A stretch of DNA of 33,293 bases from Bacteroidales bacterium. GTDB lineage: Bacteria; Bacteroidota; Bacteroidia; Bacteroidales; F082. A program made the position numbers and the translations under genes. Location of the stretch: positions 1-33,293 of the forward strand of contig JAGCPG010000038.1 of NCBI GenBank assembly GCA_017645245.1. The letters are read 5' to 3'. The notes beneath the pieces are model-generated. The model saw only the letters and a list, made by a program, of their open reading frames with translations. It did no database searches and was not told the DNA's origin. Positions 1 through 8,570 of the stretch are shown piece by piece. The first letter of the stretch is position 1; the number at the start of each line of letters is the position of its first letter.

Positions 1-1
1 C

Positions 2-2005
2 GACAGATTCAACGAGACAACAACGGCTTTTGTGTCGGAGAGCCTGGCCCAAACCCTTTCGGAATCGGGCGAGGTGGTCGGGCAAACCATCCATCTTTTT
101 AAGCGTGACTTTACCATTGTGGGTGTGTTCACCGACTTGGGCACCTCGCTATTCTTCCATGTTCCCGATGTGATTGTCAATGTGGACATCAGTGATGGCA
201 TGCAATACTATGCCGGTCTCAACAGCCCGGGTCGTCCAGCCAATGTGTTTGGCACGGTGCAACTTTTCATAAAGACACACCCTGGAGCTGAACGTGAAGC
301 TGTGAGGGAGAAACTGGCTTCGACCTTGGAGGTTTTCTACAGAAAGATTTTGGGTAGTGATTACCCCATAGACCATGAAAAAGTTGGATTGGTGCGTTTG
401 GACGAAGTGTTTTATACCGAAGCGGAAAGTAGTTTCAAGAAAGGCGACAAAGTGATGATGCACAGCCTGTTGGCGGTGGGATTGCTGTTGCTGATTTCTT
501 CGATGTTCAACTACATCAACCTCAACGTCGCCTTGACCAGCAAGCGGGCCAAGGAGATGGCCACGCGGCGGTTGCATGGCGCCACCAAGGGCCGAATCAT
601 CGGGAAATATCTGCTAGAGTCGTTGGCATTTACCACGGTGTGCATGATGTTGGGCATCCTGCTGGCCGAGGCGCTTGTGCCTTTGGTCAACAGGTTGCTA
701 GCGAGTTCTGTCGATATCAGAATACTGTTCTCGCCGTTTTATGTGGTGTCCTACCTGCTCATCGTGGTTGTGGTGGCGCTGTTGGCAGGCTTGATACCGG
801 CCATCGTGGTATCGCGGGCCAAACCCATAGATGTGGTGACGGGCGCTTTCCGTTTTCGCAACAAGATGGTGCTCTCGAAGGTGTTCATCGTCTTACAGAA
901 CATCATCGCCATTGTGTTGATTGCCTTGGTGATCACGATGGAGGTGCAGATGCGCCACATGGAGCGGAGGCCTGTGGGCTGTCGAACGGAGAATCTGTTT
1001 GTGATTCAGTCGGTCTTAACTGGCGACGAGGCCTTTGAAAACGACTTGATGGCCTTGCCCTGCGTGAAGCGAATGGGACATTCTTACGGTCATCCTGGCG
1101 GTGCCTATATGGGTGCCAATTGGGTGCGCCTCAACGATCCTGACAATAGGATTTCAGTGAGATACTTGATGTGCGACACGGCAGCTATCGACATGTACGG
1201 CTTTGACATCAAGGCGATGTACGGCCAGATTGAGGAAGGCAGATGGCTGCCTACGCAAGGGTTGCTAGAGAGTCAGATGGGAATGCCGATGGAAGATTTC
1301 AATCCCGACTCGTTAGGGACATGGTACAAACGTAATGTCGGCTATGACCTATGCGGTGTGGTGGGTGATTTCGCCACCAAGGACGCGGCGCATGTGGTGG
1401 ACGAGTCTTTCGGCGCGGTGCAGATTGTTGGGAAGGAGCCTATGTTCGAATGGGTCCAGTTCAATCCTGTGTTAGAGATTGTGGGTGACCATGCCGAGGC
1501 ACGTAAGGCCATTGAAGCGGTGTATGAGAAGCACATGAGTAATAAAGAAGTGTATTGGGAGCCTTGGGTGATGGAATATATCGACGACCTGCTGCTGAAA
1601 CATCTTGAAGGCACCAAAAACAAGATGCGCCTCGTGGATCTGTTCATGGCAGTTGCGGTGTTACTGTCGCTGTTGGGATTGGTGGCCATGAGCACGCACT
1701 TTGCCTCCGAGCGCGAGAAGACCATCGCCATCCGCAAGGTGTTTGGTGGCACAATGCAGAGCGAGATACGGCGCAACCTGCGCGATTATGTCATTATGAT
1801 TCTGATTGCCAATGTTATTGCCATACCCATTGCGGTGTGGGTGTGCGGGCGTTATCTGGAGGATTTCGTCTACCGCATCGACTTGTATCCGTGGATCTTT
1901 GTGGTGACGGTGGCACTGTCGTTCGCTATTGCCATCGGCTCTGTGCTCTGGCAGATCGTCTCGGTGGCTCGGGTGAATCCGGTGAGGGCACTGAAGAAAG
2001 AATGA
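2..2005 (+). CDS. ABC transporter permease, MacB/FtsX type (5' truncated by window)
   Basis: This is the membrane subunit of a MacB-like ABC exporter of the large Bacteroidetes type. The reading frame is open to the window edge, and the residues before the first possible GTG (position 32) still look like the family's periplasmic MacB_PCD domain (the VSESLA stretch), so the true start lies outside. Visible are 667 residues. The first FtsX domain spans roughly nt 455-865, with a membrane segment, the conserved KEMATRRLHGATKGRI coupling stretch and two more membrane helices. A central periplasmic region follows, then a second FtsX domain at roughly nt 1615-1995 with the matching REKTIAIRKVFGGT stretch and a VNPVRALKKE tail. 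The paired FtsX domains and motifs make the family call secure. The substrate is unknown; relatives export antimicrobial compounds or lipids. A two-component system follows directly on the same strand, suggesting regulated expression, although the regulator may have its own promoter. Confidence 0.9.
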   Translation, partial: DRFNETTTAFVSESLAQTLSESGEVVGQTIHLFKRDFTIVGVFTDLGTSLFFHVPDVIVNVDISDGMQYYAGLNSPGRPANVFGTVQLFIKTHPGAEREAVREKLASTLEVFYRKILGSDYPIDHEKVGLVRLDEVFYTEAESSFKKGDKVMMHSLLAVGLLLLISSMFNYINLNVALTSKRAKEMATRRLHGATKGRIIGKYLLESLAFTTVCMMLGILLAEALVPLVNRLLASSVDIRILFSPFYVVSYLLIVVVVALLAGLIPAIVVSRAKPIDVVTGAFRFRNKMVLSKVFIVLQNIIAIVLIALVITMEVQMRHMERRPVGCRTENLFVIQSVLTGDEAFENDLMALPCVKRMGHSYGHPGGAYMGANWVRLNDPDNRISVRYLMCDTAAIDMYGFDIKAMYGQIEEGRWLPTQGLLESQMGMPMEDFNPDSLGTWYKRNVGYDLCGVVGDFATKDAAHVVDESFGAVQIVGKEPMFEWVQFNPVLEIVGDHAEARKAIEAVYEKHMSNKEVYWEPWVMEYIDDLLLKHLEGTKNKMRLVDLFMAVAVLLSLLGLVAMSTHFASEREKTIAIRKVFGGTMQSEIRRNLRDYVIMILIANVIAIPIAVWVCGRYLEDFVYRIDLYPWIFVVTVALSFAIAIGSVLWQIVSVARVNPVRALKKE

Positions 2006-2025
2006 TATACAAATTGTTTTTTTTG

Positions 2026-2033
2026 TATTTTTG
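2026..2033 (+). promoter_or_regulatory. candidate -7 box TATTTTTG for the regulator/kinase pair
   Basis: TATTTTTG matches the Bacteroidetes -7 consensus TAnnTTTG and lies 10 nt before the response-regulator ATG, which would give a leader of only a few nucleotides. No good TTTG -33 box is seen at the right distance and the region is T-rich, so this is a weak call. Confidence 0.35.
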
Positions 2034-2043
2034 TTTCCTGATT

Positions 2044-3393
2044 ATGCCTAAACTTAAATCCAAAATCCTAGTCGTTGACGACAACGCCGGCATACGGTCG
2101 GCGTTGAAAATATTATTGCCCATGTGCTTCGAAGAGGTGGAACTGATTGCCTCGCCGAAAGAATTGGTGAGTACCATGCGGACCTTCAAGCCCGAAGTGG
2201 TTTTGCTCGACATGAATTTCGAGACGGACATCAATACGGGCAACGAGGGCTTGTATTGGCTCTCGGAACTGAAACGCGACTTCCCTGAAACGGAAGTGGT
2301 GCTTTTCACGGCCTATGCCGACATTGCTTTGGCGGTCGAAGGCATGAAACGGGGCGCCTTTGACTTCGTGGTGAAACCCTGGGACAATTCCAAATTATTG
2401 GGGATTCTTGAGGAAGCCTGCAAGAAACACCGCAAGACCACGGGGAAGGCAGCTACAGCAGAACCTGCACCAGCGATGCGTTGGGGCGAGAGTGAAGCAA
2501 TAAAGCAACTTCACGAAATGGTGAATAAAGTGGCCCCGACGGATGCTACGGTTTTGATTACCGGTGAAAATGGAACAGGAAAGGATGTGCTGGCCAATGA
2601 GATTCACCGGCTGTCATCAAGGGCTTCCAAACTAATGGTAGGTGTGGATATCGGCTCCATCACTGGCACCTTGTTCGAGAGCGAGCTGTTTGGCCATGTG
2701 AAAGGTGCCTTCACCGACGCTCATGCCGACCACATAGGCAAGTTTGAGCAAGCCAACAGCACCACTCTGTTTCTCGACGAGATTGGTAATGTGCCGCTGA
2801 GCCAACAGGCCAAGCTGCTGCGCGTGATCCAAAACCGCAGCATCACCAAGGTGGGCGATACCAAGTCGGTGCCTATCGACATCCGCCTGATTTGTGCCAC
2901 CAACATGGACTTGGCGGCGATGGTCAAGGAAGGGAGGTTCCGCGAGGATTTGTATTACCGCATCAACACCGTATCGTTGCACCTGCCGCCGTTGAGGGAG
3001 CGGACGGATGAAATAAAGCCCCTCGCCGAATTGTTTTTAGCGCGTTTTGCTGAAAAGTATCACCGTGAGGTGAAAAGCATCAATGACGAAGCCGTTCAGC
3101 TGCTGCAACGCTGCTTGTGGAAAGGCAATATTCGCGAACTCCAAAACTGCATCGAAAAGGCGGTGATCCTGTCGGAAGGGGAGAGGATTGTGGCTAAAGA
3201 CCTGCAAATCAATCCGGCGGATCTCAAGGAAACAGCTGACCTCTCAATGAATCAAGAGTCGCTCGAAAATGCGGAGGAAAAGGTGATCCGAGCGGCAATG
3301 AAGAAATACAACGGCAATCTCTCGTTGGTGGCGAAAGCCTTGAATATCAGTCGTCCGACGCTTTATAACCGCTTGAAGAAATACGGGATATGA
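2044..3393 (+). CDS. NtrC-family sigma-54-dependent response regulator
   Basis: The product is a cytoplasmic transcription activator that remodels sigma-54 RNA polymerase after phosphorylation. The 449 residues comprise a receiver domain (about 5-125; acidic D12/D13, phospho-acceptor D56 in LLDMNF, K111), an AAA+ domain (Walker A GENGTGK at 174-180, sigma-54 contact loop GAFTDA at 221-226, Walker B LFLDEIGN at 242-249) and a Fis-type helix-turn-helix at the C-terminus (about 408-449). The loop reads GAFTDA rather than the textbook GAFTGA. The frame is open upstream to 1837, but the ATG at 2044 places the receiver domain correctly and avoids overlap with the permease. The stop overlaps the kinase start by 4 nt, which implies translational coupling and a cognate pair. 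The likely target is the upstream transporter, although no clear -24/-12 promoter was found in the window. Confidence 0.93.
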   Translation: MPKLKSKILVVDDNAGIRSALKILLPMCFEEVELIASPKELVSTMRTFKPEVVLLDMNFETDINTGNEGLYWLSELKRDFPETEVVLFTAYADIALAVEGMKRGAFDFVVKPWDNSKLLGILEEACKKHRKTTGKAATAEPAPAMRWGESEAIKQLHEMVNKVAPTDATVLITGENGTGKDVLANEIHRLSSRASKLMVGVDIGSITGTLFESELFGHVKGAFTDAHADHIGKFEQANSTTLFLDEIGNVPLSQQAKLLRVIQNRSITKVGDTKSVPIDIRLICATNMDLAAMVKEGRFREDLYYRINTVSLHLPPLRERTDEIKPLAELFLARFAEKYHREVKSINDEAVQLLQRCLWKGNIRELQNCIEKAVILSEGERIVAKDLQINPADLKETADLSMNQESLENAEEKVIRAAMKKYNGNLSLVAKALNISRPTLYNRLKKYGI

Positions 3394-4247
3394 GCACTTG
3401 GTGGTGGATCGGGATTATCGTGATGGCGATTGCTGCGGCGGTCGCCATTGCGGTTTGGCTGACGCGAAAGCATGACACCAAGAAGGTTTCTTTTATGATG
3501 GATGCTCTGGAGGACGGCGAGCTGAACTTCCGTTTCAAGGAGACCTCGTCGTTGAATCGCGCCTTGAACCGCATCCGTGGCATCTTCGAGCGTCGCAACG
3601 CCGTCAATGAGGAGGCTTCGTGGAGCAAGCTTTTTCGTGTGATGACACATGAGATCATGAACACCGTGGCGCCTATCGCTTCGTTGAGCGACGCGCTCCT
3701 GAAGGATGAGAACCTCGATGCCAAAGAGGGCTTGGAGACCATCGCGGCCTCTTCAAAGGACCTGATCAGATTTGTGGATTCGTACCGCAACTTCACCCAA
3801 ACGGTTCCGTTGGCGAAAAAAGTGATCCTCGTGGATGAGCTGATGGATCGGGTGCTGAGGCTCAACCGGCCAAAACTCGAGGAGCAGGGCGTTACTCTGA
3901 CCTATTCGGCTAAAACGCCGGATCTGTTGATCTACGCCGACGACGGCCAGTTGATGCAGGTGTTCAACAATATGATCAAGAACGCGGTGCAGGCGGGTGC
4001 TGTCTCCATCTGGATCACCGGCGAACTGAATCAGGAAGACCAAACCGTCATCCGTATCGCCAACAACGGCAAGGCCATCCCGTTGCGCCAGCATGAGGAG
4101 ATCTTCGTGCCGTTCTACACCACCAAACCCAACGGCACAGGCATCGGACTTAGCCTGTCAAAGCAGATTATGGTGCGGAACAATGGCACGTTGGTTCTCG
4201 AACAAAGCGATAATCAGCGCACTATTTTTGCGCTGGTATTCAGATGA
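3390..4247 (+). CDS. membrane sensor histidine kinase, partner of the NtrC-type regulator
   Basis: This is a short (285-residue) sensor kinase that would phosphorylate the regulator encoded just upstream. An N-terminal membrane helix (about 5-25) is followed by a cytoplasmic linker, then an H-box with H87 in MTHEIMNTVAPI, an N-box NNMIKNAVQAG at about 193-203, and a G-box NGTGIGLSLS at about 248-257. There is no room for a periplasmic or PAS sensing domain, so the signal is probably sensed through the membrane helix or a partner protein such as the transporter. The usual D-box aspartate (DNGxG) is replaced in IANNGKAIP, a deviation from canonical HATPase domains. Its start overlaps the regulator stop (ATGA). 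The stop abuts the convergent minus-strand gene with no intervening base. Confidence 0.92.
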   Translation: MSTWWWIGIIVMAIAAAVAIAVWLTRKHDTKKVSFMMDALEDGELNFRFKETSSLNRALNRIRGIFERRNAVNEEASWSKLFRVMTHEIMNTVAPIASLSDALLKDENLDAKEGLETIAASSKDLIRFVDSYRNFTQTVPLAKKVILVDELMDRVLRLNRPKLEEQGVTLTYSAKTPDLLIYADDGQLMQVFNNMIKNAVQAGAVSIWITGELNQEDQTVIRIANNGKAIPLRQHEEIFVPFYTTKPNGTGIGLSLSKQIMVRNNGTLVLEQSDNQRTIFALVFR

Positions 4248-5321
4248 TCACTCAACGATCAACTTTTCGACGCTGACTATGCCGTCCTTTTCCATACGGA
4301 TAAGGTAAAAGCCTTTGGGCAAATTGAAAGTCTCTTTTCCGTCCATCCATTGGGTCAACACGGTTTGCCCGATGGCGTTGCTCACGGTGACTTGTCCGGT
4401 GCCTTCGATGGTGACGGGACCTTGGGTGGGATTGGGATAGATGCTTGCGATGGAATGTTCTTCAATGCCTGCCGGCTCAACTACGGAAACCCACAAGGTG
4501 GTCATGGAGGTCGCACAATCGCAGTCGAGCACGAGCATGATGTCAAGCCAACATAAGGTGCCTGCTTGGATTTCGGGTTTCAAGGTCGCTTCCGCTCTCA
4601 CATGCTTGGTCTCGTCTGGATCAAGAGGAAAAGAGGTGCTTTGGTTTCCTTCAACATAGAAATGGAAGTTGGTGAAGTACTCGTGTGAAGGCGAAAAAAT
4701 CACTACAATAGGCTCATAACCAAGGTTTTGTACATCGAAATGGAAAGTGGCTTGTGAGCCGGGGAAGAGAATGGTGTCGGCACTTGACGGCGTTGCGATG
4801 AAATCGTATTTTCCGACTACATCGACGGTAACGTCATCGATCGTGAGGTAGAAAGCGCCTTCGTGGGCGATGGCGTGAATGCCAAAGTATTGATAATTGG
4901 CGGCAATCGTCTCAATGTATTCGGAAAAGCGCTGGTATTCGCCGCTGTTCACCGTCTTGGTGAAAAGCAGGGTGGACATCTCGCTGGTCGAGGGACCGCT
5001 GCCAACCCAGAATTCCACGTCGTATTCCCCATCGGAGATGGCCCAGAAGTGGTAACGGTATTTCAGCTGGCTGCTAAAAAACAACTCCATGAACATCCAC
5101 GAATCGTCGGCATCGGTGAAGGCATACCAGTTGCCCGCATGAGGGATGCGGTTGTGGTCCTTCTCGTGAAAGCCGGCCAACCACGAGTTGTCGCTACAAA
5201 CCCAACCGACGGGGACCTCCAGGTCGTGGTTTCCGTATTCAAAACCTTCGATAAGGATGCTGTCGGCAAAGGAAAAAGATGCCATAAGACAGATGAAGAG
5301 CGTAAACAGAAGCTTTTTCAT
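4248..5321 (-). CDS. T9SS-exported protein with a choice-of-anchor-J-like domain
   Basis: This is a predicted surface or secreted protein of 357 residues. The signal peptide ends near MKKLLFTLFICLMASFSFA. A beta-rich region resembling the choice-of-anchor J / cleaved-adhesin fold follows (about 20-170: EGFEYG at the start, GWVCSDNSW, IDDVTVDV at its end). A second beta domain covers about 175-275. The C-terminus has a T9SS sorting domain: IYPNPTQGPV, then NAIGQTV, then KGFYLIRMEKDG. The ATG at 5321 gives a proper signal peptide, and a TATCTTTG promoter box lies 20 nt upstream on the same strand. Carbohydrate or protein binding is plausible from the fold, but no ligand or catalytic motif is visible. 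It is convergent with the kinase gene at zero spacing and has no visible terminator. Confidence 0.85.
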   Translation of the reverse strand: MKKLLFTLFICLMASFSFADSILIEGFEYGNHDLEVPVGWVCSDNSWLAGFHEKDHNRIPHAGNWYAFTDADDSWMFMELFFSSQLKYRYHFWAISDGEYDVEFWVGSGPSTSEMSTLLFTKTVNSGEYQRFSEYIETIAANYQYFGIHAIAHEGAFYLTIDDVTVDVVGKYDFIATPSSADTILFPGSQATFHFDVQNLGYEPIVVIFSPSHEYFTNFHFYVEGNQSTSFPLDPDETKHVRAEATLKPEIQAGTLCWLDIMLVLDCDCATSMTTLWVSVVEPAGIEEHSIASIYPNPTQGPVTIEGTGQVTVSNAIGQTVLTQWMDGKETFNLPKGFYLIRMEKDGIVSVEKLIVE

Positions 5322-5341
5322 TTTTTGGAAGTTTTAGCTTG

Positions 5342-5378
5342 CAAAGATAAGAAAATCAAAGAATAATTGCTAAATTTG
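5342..5378. promoter_or_regulatory. divergent -7 boxes for the T9SS gene (-) and AI-2E transporter (+)
   Basis: On the minus strand TATCTTTG occupies 5349-5342, upstream of the T9SS gene start at 5321. On the plus strand TAAATTTG occupies 5371-5378, upstream of the ATG at 5397. Both match TAnnTTTG and point away from each other 21 nt apart, so the two transcription units share a compact control region. The -33 elements are not clear. Confidence 0.6.
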
Positions 5379-5396
5379 CCCTTTAAATGTGAAAAA

Positions 5397-6554
5397 ATGG
5401 AAGAGGAAAGAAACGTCGATAAACTAGCGGGATACCTGATTAAATTGGGTGGTTTGGCCATTGTCGCCGCTTTGTGCTGGTATTTCAGAACCGTTCTGAT
5501 ATACATTCTCGTTGCTTTTGTGGTCTCACTCATCGGCCGACCCATCATGAAAATGCTTCGTAAGGTCACCATCAAGAAAAAACACGCTCCCGATTGGCTG
5601 TTGGCCATCTTGACCCTTCTGCTGATCATTGCCTTTTTGGTTTTGGTGATTACCCAGATGGTGCCTTTGGTGAGCAACATCATTCGCGATGCCTCCGCCT
5701 TGAGCACGGGATCCTATTTCGGCTCAAATCCGGTGGATAGCATCAACACCTGGCTCATCGGCCTTTTCCCGGATTTGGGAAAGGATTTCGACGTGGTCAC
5801 CCTGATCATGGATAAGCTGAAAGAAGTAGTCAACCTGAGCAACGTCTCCGGGTTCGTCGGATCGGTGGCTTCGGTGGTCAGCAGCGCATTTGTGGGGTTG
5901 TTCTCCGTGATGTTCATCTCGTTTTTCTTCATCAAGGAGACGGGTTTGTTCGAAAGGATCATCTGTGCCCTGGTGCCCGACAAGGTGGAAAAGAACATGT
6001 CGAAGACCTTGAACGACATCACCCAGTTGCTATCGCGCTATTTCGTGGGACTTCTTGTGGAGATGCTGGGTGTTGCCCTGATCGATTTCCTCGGCTTGTG
6101 GATCATCGCCCGACTGGATTTCAGCTATGCCATCGGCATTGCCTTCATCGCGGGCATCCTGAACGTGATTCCATACGTGGGACCGCTGATCGGCGAAGCC
6201 ATCGGCGTGATCATTGGTGTGGTCTTGAAACTGGGTGTCGGTGCCGGATTGGATGTGAACATCTGGGTGTTTGCCCTGATCATCTTGGCCATCATGCTGA
6301 CGGCACAATTGATTGACAATTTCATCTATCAGCCGTTGATCTATTCCACCAGCATCAAGGCCCATCCGCTGGAGATCTTCATCGTCTTCCTGCTGGCGGG
6401 TCATCTTGGTGGTACTATCGGCATGTTGGTGGCCATTCCGGCTTACACGGTGGTGCGTGTCATGGCTTTCCGCTTTTTCTATCGCTTCAAGCCCATCCAA
6501 CGGCTCAATCCCGACTTGAGCGAGGAGGATAAGATCATAGAGGAGATTAGTTGA
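5397..6554 (+). CDS. AI-2E family transporter (PerM/YdiK-like membrane protein)
   Basis: The product is a polytopic inner-membrane protein of the AI-2E exporter/PerM superfamily, 385 residues, a normal family length. Hydrophobic helices occur early (LGGLAIVAALCWYF, then VLIYILVAFVVSLIGRPIM), as two more before residue 100, and as a cluster in the second half. The family's central region is recognisable in the SRYFVGLLVEMLGVAL stretch, and its C-terminal signatures are NVIPYVGPLIGEAIGV and HPLEIFIVFLLAGHLGG. A longer frame could begin at a TTG (5367), but that lies inside the -7 box, so the ATG at 5397 is preferred. The C-terminus is acidic. Family members export diverse substrates including autoinducer-2 or act in osmotic and Na+/H+ balance; the substrate here is not deducible. 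Confidence 0.92.
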   Translation: MEEERNVDKLAGYLIKLGGLAIVAALCWYFRTVLIYILVAFVVSLIGRPIMKMLRKVTIKKKHAPDWLLAILTLLLIIAFLVLVITQMVPLVSNIIRDASALSTGSYFGSNPVDSINTWLIGLFPDLGKDFDVVTLIMDKLKEVVNLSNVSGFVGSVASVVSSAFVGLFSVMFISFFFIKETGLFERIICALVPDKVEKNMSKTLNDITQLLSRYFVGLLVEMLGVALIDFLGLWIIARLDFSYAIGIAFIAGILNVIPYVGPLIGEAIGVIIGVVLKLGVGAGLDVNIWVFALIILAIMLTAQLIDNFIYQPLIYSTSIKAHPLEIFIVFLLAGHLGGTIGMLVAIPAYTVVRVMAFRFFYRFKPIQRLNPDLSEEDKIIEEIS

Positions 6555-6571
6555 GAGGTGAGAGGTGGACG

Positions 6572-7327
6572 TTAGGTGAATAGGATTTTGCAACGGCAAA
6601 CTTCGGTGTCTTCTTGGGTGATTTGGTCCGTTTTGACTAACCTGACGCAATAGGTCTTTTCGTCCGTTTGTTCCCTGAAAAAATGGATTTTATCGCCTTG
6701 ATGTGTTTCGGCGACGTAGGCGATGTCGAACCTTTTGATCTGATGCTCGCGATACCAGGCGATATCCCATAAGTCGATCACATGCTCGATGTATTTCACC
6801 GAGTTGACGTGTCCGTTGATGTCGATGTCGCTGTAATGGGTATTGATGGTGCGGACCAGTTCGGCCTCGTTGCTCATCTTTACGCGATCGCCTTTTTCGA
6901 TGGGGCAGGGCTTTTCTGCCTCAATCCACTGGTTGATGGCGCCGTTGTCGATGGCTAGGATGTCTGAGGGTTGCCTTGTTTCCGTGTCGATCATGGCCCA
7001 AACGGATCGGCCGAAGCCATAAATCTTGCCGTTGGCACCGCTAACCTGAAAATTGCGTTGGGTGAAGAATCTCAAGGCGTTTTCCACCCACGTCTCGATG
7101 GTGAAACGCTCGTATTGTTGGGGCATTTCCGTCATCTCGATGGCCAATCGTGAGAGTACCCATGAGCGTTGGATTGTCATCAGGTATTTCATGCCGAAGC
7201 CGCGGTCGGTGGAGTGGAAGTCGGCGGCATTGAGCATCTGATTGCCGAGGTTGCCCAGACACAGATGTCCTGAGAAGTCGCAGTGGAACGGCTCGGCGAT
7301 GAATTCATATTTTCCTATCTTATCCAT
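6572..7327 (-). CDS. acyl-ACP thioesterase (FatA/FatB-like, double hot-dog)
   Basis: This cytoplasmic enzyme hydrolyses acyl-ACP to release free fatty acid. The 251 residues fit the compact bacterial form of the acyl-ACP thioesterase family (PF01643). The N-terminal hot-dog domain covers about 1-135 (FSGHLCLGNLGNQML, then LSRLAIEMTEMP), and the second hot-dog domain carries the signature YSDIDINGHVNSVKYIEHVID at about 165-185, with the conserved Asn and His of the active-site region. A TTG codon immediately precedes the ATG at 7327; the ATG is taken as the start. The gene lies 8 nt downstream of the hydE stop on the same strand, so the two are almost certainly co-transcribed from the hydE promoter. 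It is convergent with the AI-2E gene across 17 nt. Confidence 0.92.
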   Translation of the reverse strand: MDKIGKYEFIAEPFHCDFSGHLCLGNLGNQMLNAADFHSTDRGFGMKYLMTIQRSWVLSRLAIEMTEMPQQYERFTIETWVENALRFFTQRNFQVSGANGKIYGFGRSVWAMIDTETRQPSDILAIDNGAINQWIEAEKPCPIEKGDRVKMSNEAELVRTINTHYSDIDINGHVNSVKYIEHVIDLWDIAWYREHQIKRFDIAYVAETHQGDKIHFFREQTDEKTYCVRLVKTDQITQEDTEVCRCKILFT

Positions 7328-7332
7328 CAAAA

Positions 7333-7359
7333 CTATTATCTCTTATCTTTTATCTTTTT
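7333..7359 (-). repeat. 27-nt purine-rich repeat, copy 1, at the hydE 3' end
   Basis: On the minus strand this reads AAAAAGATAAAAGATAAGAG followed by ATAATAG. It matches the copy at 20916-20942 at 24 of 27 positions. It encodes the last residues and stop of hydE (KKIKDKR) and runs into the spacer before the thioesterase gene. Confidence 0.55.
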
Positions 7360-8424
7360 GCGGAAAGCAAGCGAGTCACCCCATTCATTATAAAGAACCC
7401 GGTGTCCGATGGCCGCCAGTCTCACATCCAAACAGGTTTGGCATTGGTCTGGTTTATCTTTCACACAAGCTTTGTCCGGATAGATGAGGTAGTTCTCACG
7501 GAACTCATTCGGCGTTAAATTTGGCATAATGACGTTGGCACCCACGGCGATGGCTTTTTCTCTGCCCATTGGATCAACGGTCTGGTTGGCGGTGGCGGCC
7601 ACCATATTGATTTCAGGCATCATCAGGCGAAGGATGGCAATCATCTTCAAAGTTAGTTCCATGCGTTCGGCGGCTGAAGGGATCTGGTCTCTGTATTCCC
7701 ACAAAGGCGTGTCGGGGTGGGGGATAAAGGGTCCCATGCCCACCATGGCCACGTCTTTTTGTTTGAAGAAGAGAAGGTCATCGGCAAGGTCATCCAAGGT
7801 CTGAAAGGGGAGACCCACCATGACGCCGGTGCCCGTGTGGTAGCCCAGTTTCAACAAAGTATCGATACAGTTCAACCGCGTTTGGAAATCATGTTTCGCA
7901 TCATGCGGATGAATCTTATAATAGAGTTCCTCATTGGACGCCTCAATCCTTAAAAGATAACGATGTGCGCCAGCTTCAAACCATTCTTTATAGACATCTT
8001 CTGTCTGTTCACCCAATGACAACGTGATGCCTAAACTACCGTTGTCAATCTTCTTGATTTCCTTGACCAGATGCGTGATTTTATCCGTAAACTCTTTGTC
8101 AGAGCGCTCGCCGCTTTGCAAAGCCACCGAGCCGTAGCCGAGTTCATGGGCCAGTTTGGCACATTCGATTACCTCATTGTCGCTGAGTTGATATCTTGTG
8201 AAGTTCGGGTTCTTGCTCCTTACCCCGCAATAGAGACAGTATTTAGTGCAGATGTTGCTGTATTCGATCAGTCCACGCAGGTGGACGTAATTATCCAGAT
8301 GCTCCAGCTTCACCTGCAAGGCGCGGTCGAAGAGCTTCTTCATATCCTCGCCTTCAGCTGAAAGGAGCGTTTTGATTTCCTCTTTGTTGAGGTCGGTTTT
8401 ATGTAGGATGTCGGTGATGGTCAT
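7336..8424 (-). CDS. hydE: [FeFe]-hydrogenase maturase HydE, radical SAM enzyme
   Basis: HydE is a radical SAM enzyme needed, with HydF and HydG, to build the 2Fe subcluster of the [FeFe]-hydrogenase H-cluster. The 362-residue product has the radical SAM cysteines C59-x3-C63-x2-C66 in the stretch SNICTKYCLYCGVRSKN, followed by a normal TIM-barrel series (LQSGER, GITLSLGEQ, LLRIEASNEELY, GVMVGLPFQT). Near the C-terminus C320-x7-C328-x2-C331 matches the spacing of the accessory cluster site known from Thermotoga HydE (C311/C319/C322). This distinguishes it from the related PylB and BioB. The ATG at 8424 follows a TACTTTTG promoter box by 21 nt. No hydF, hydG or hydrogenase gene lies in the window; the downstream partner is a thioesterase. 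The protein ends in KDKR inside a purine-rich repeat. Confidence 0.93.
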   Translation of the reverse strand: MTITDILHKTDLNKEEIKTLLSAEGEDMKKLFDRALQVKLEHLDNYVHLRGLIEYSNICTKYCLYCGVRSKNPNFTRYQLSDNEVIECAKLAHELGYGSVALQSGERSDKEFTDKITHLVKEIKKIDNGSLGITLSLGEQTEDVYKEWFEAGAHRYLLRIEASNEELYYKIHPHDAKHDFQTRLNCIDTLLKLGYHTGTGVMVGLPFQTLDDLADDLLFFKQKDVAMVGMGPFIPHPDTPLWEYRDQIPSAAERMELTLKMIAILRLMMPEINMVAATANQTVDPMGREKAIAVGANVIMPNLTPNEFRENYLIYPDKACVKDKPDQCQTCLDVRLAAIGHRVLYNEWGDSLAFRKKIKDKR

Positions 8425-8445
8425 ATTTGGATTTTAAAACAGTTG

Positions 8446-8453
8446 CAAAAGTA
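8446..8453 (-). promoter_or_regulatory. -7 box TACTTTTG of the hydE-thioesterase operon
   Basis: Read on the minus strand, TACTTTTG matches TAnnTTTG and sits 21 nt upstream of the hydE ATG. A -33 element is not convincing. Confidence 0.55.
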
Positions 8454-8499
8454 CAAAATATAACAATAACTGCACGTGATGTACGCTGATTATAAATGA

Positions 8500-8515
8500 G
8501 TTATTTATAAATAAC
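8500..8515. repeat. 16-bp perfect palindrome GTTATTTATAAATAAC
   Basis: This is a perfect AT-rich palindrome upstream of the first antitoxin promoter. A different perfect 16-bp palindrome (11032-11047) occupies the equivalent place at the second toxin-antitoxin locus, and both follow a GA dinucleotide and begin (G)TTATT. Candidate operator; it could also be chance in AT-rich DNA. Confidence 0.4.
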
Positions 8516-8570
8516 AAAAAAATAAGTTTCATTAATTCAATGATGTATTAATAATTCATTTAAAAAAAAC

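Noticed and set aside
1837..2043. N-terminal extension of the NtrC-type regulator
   Set aside because: It lies inside the permease gene and adds nothing to the receiver domain; the ATG at 2044 fits the family start.
5367..5396. TTG start extending the AI-2E transporter by ten residues
   Set aside because: The codons overlap the -7 box TAAATTTG; the ATG at 5397 follows it.
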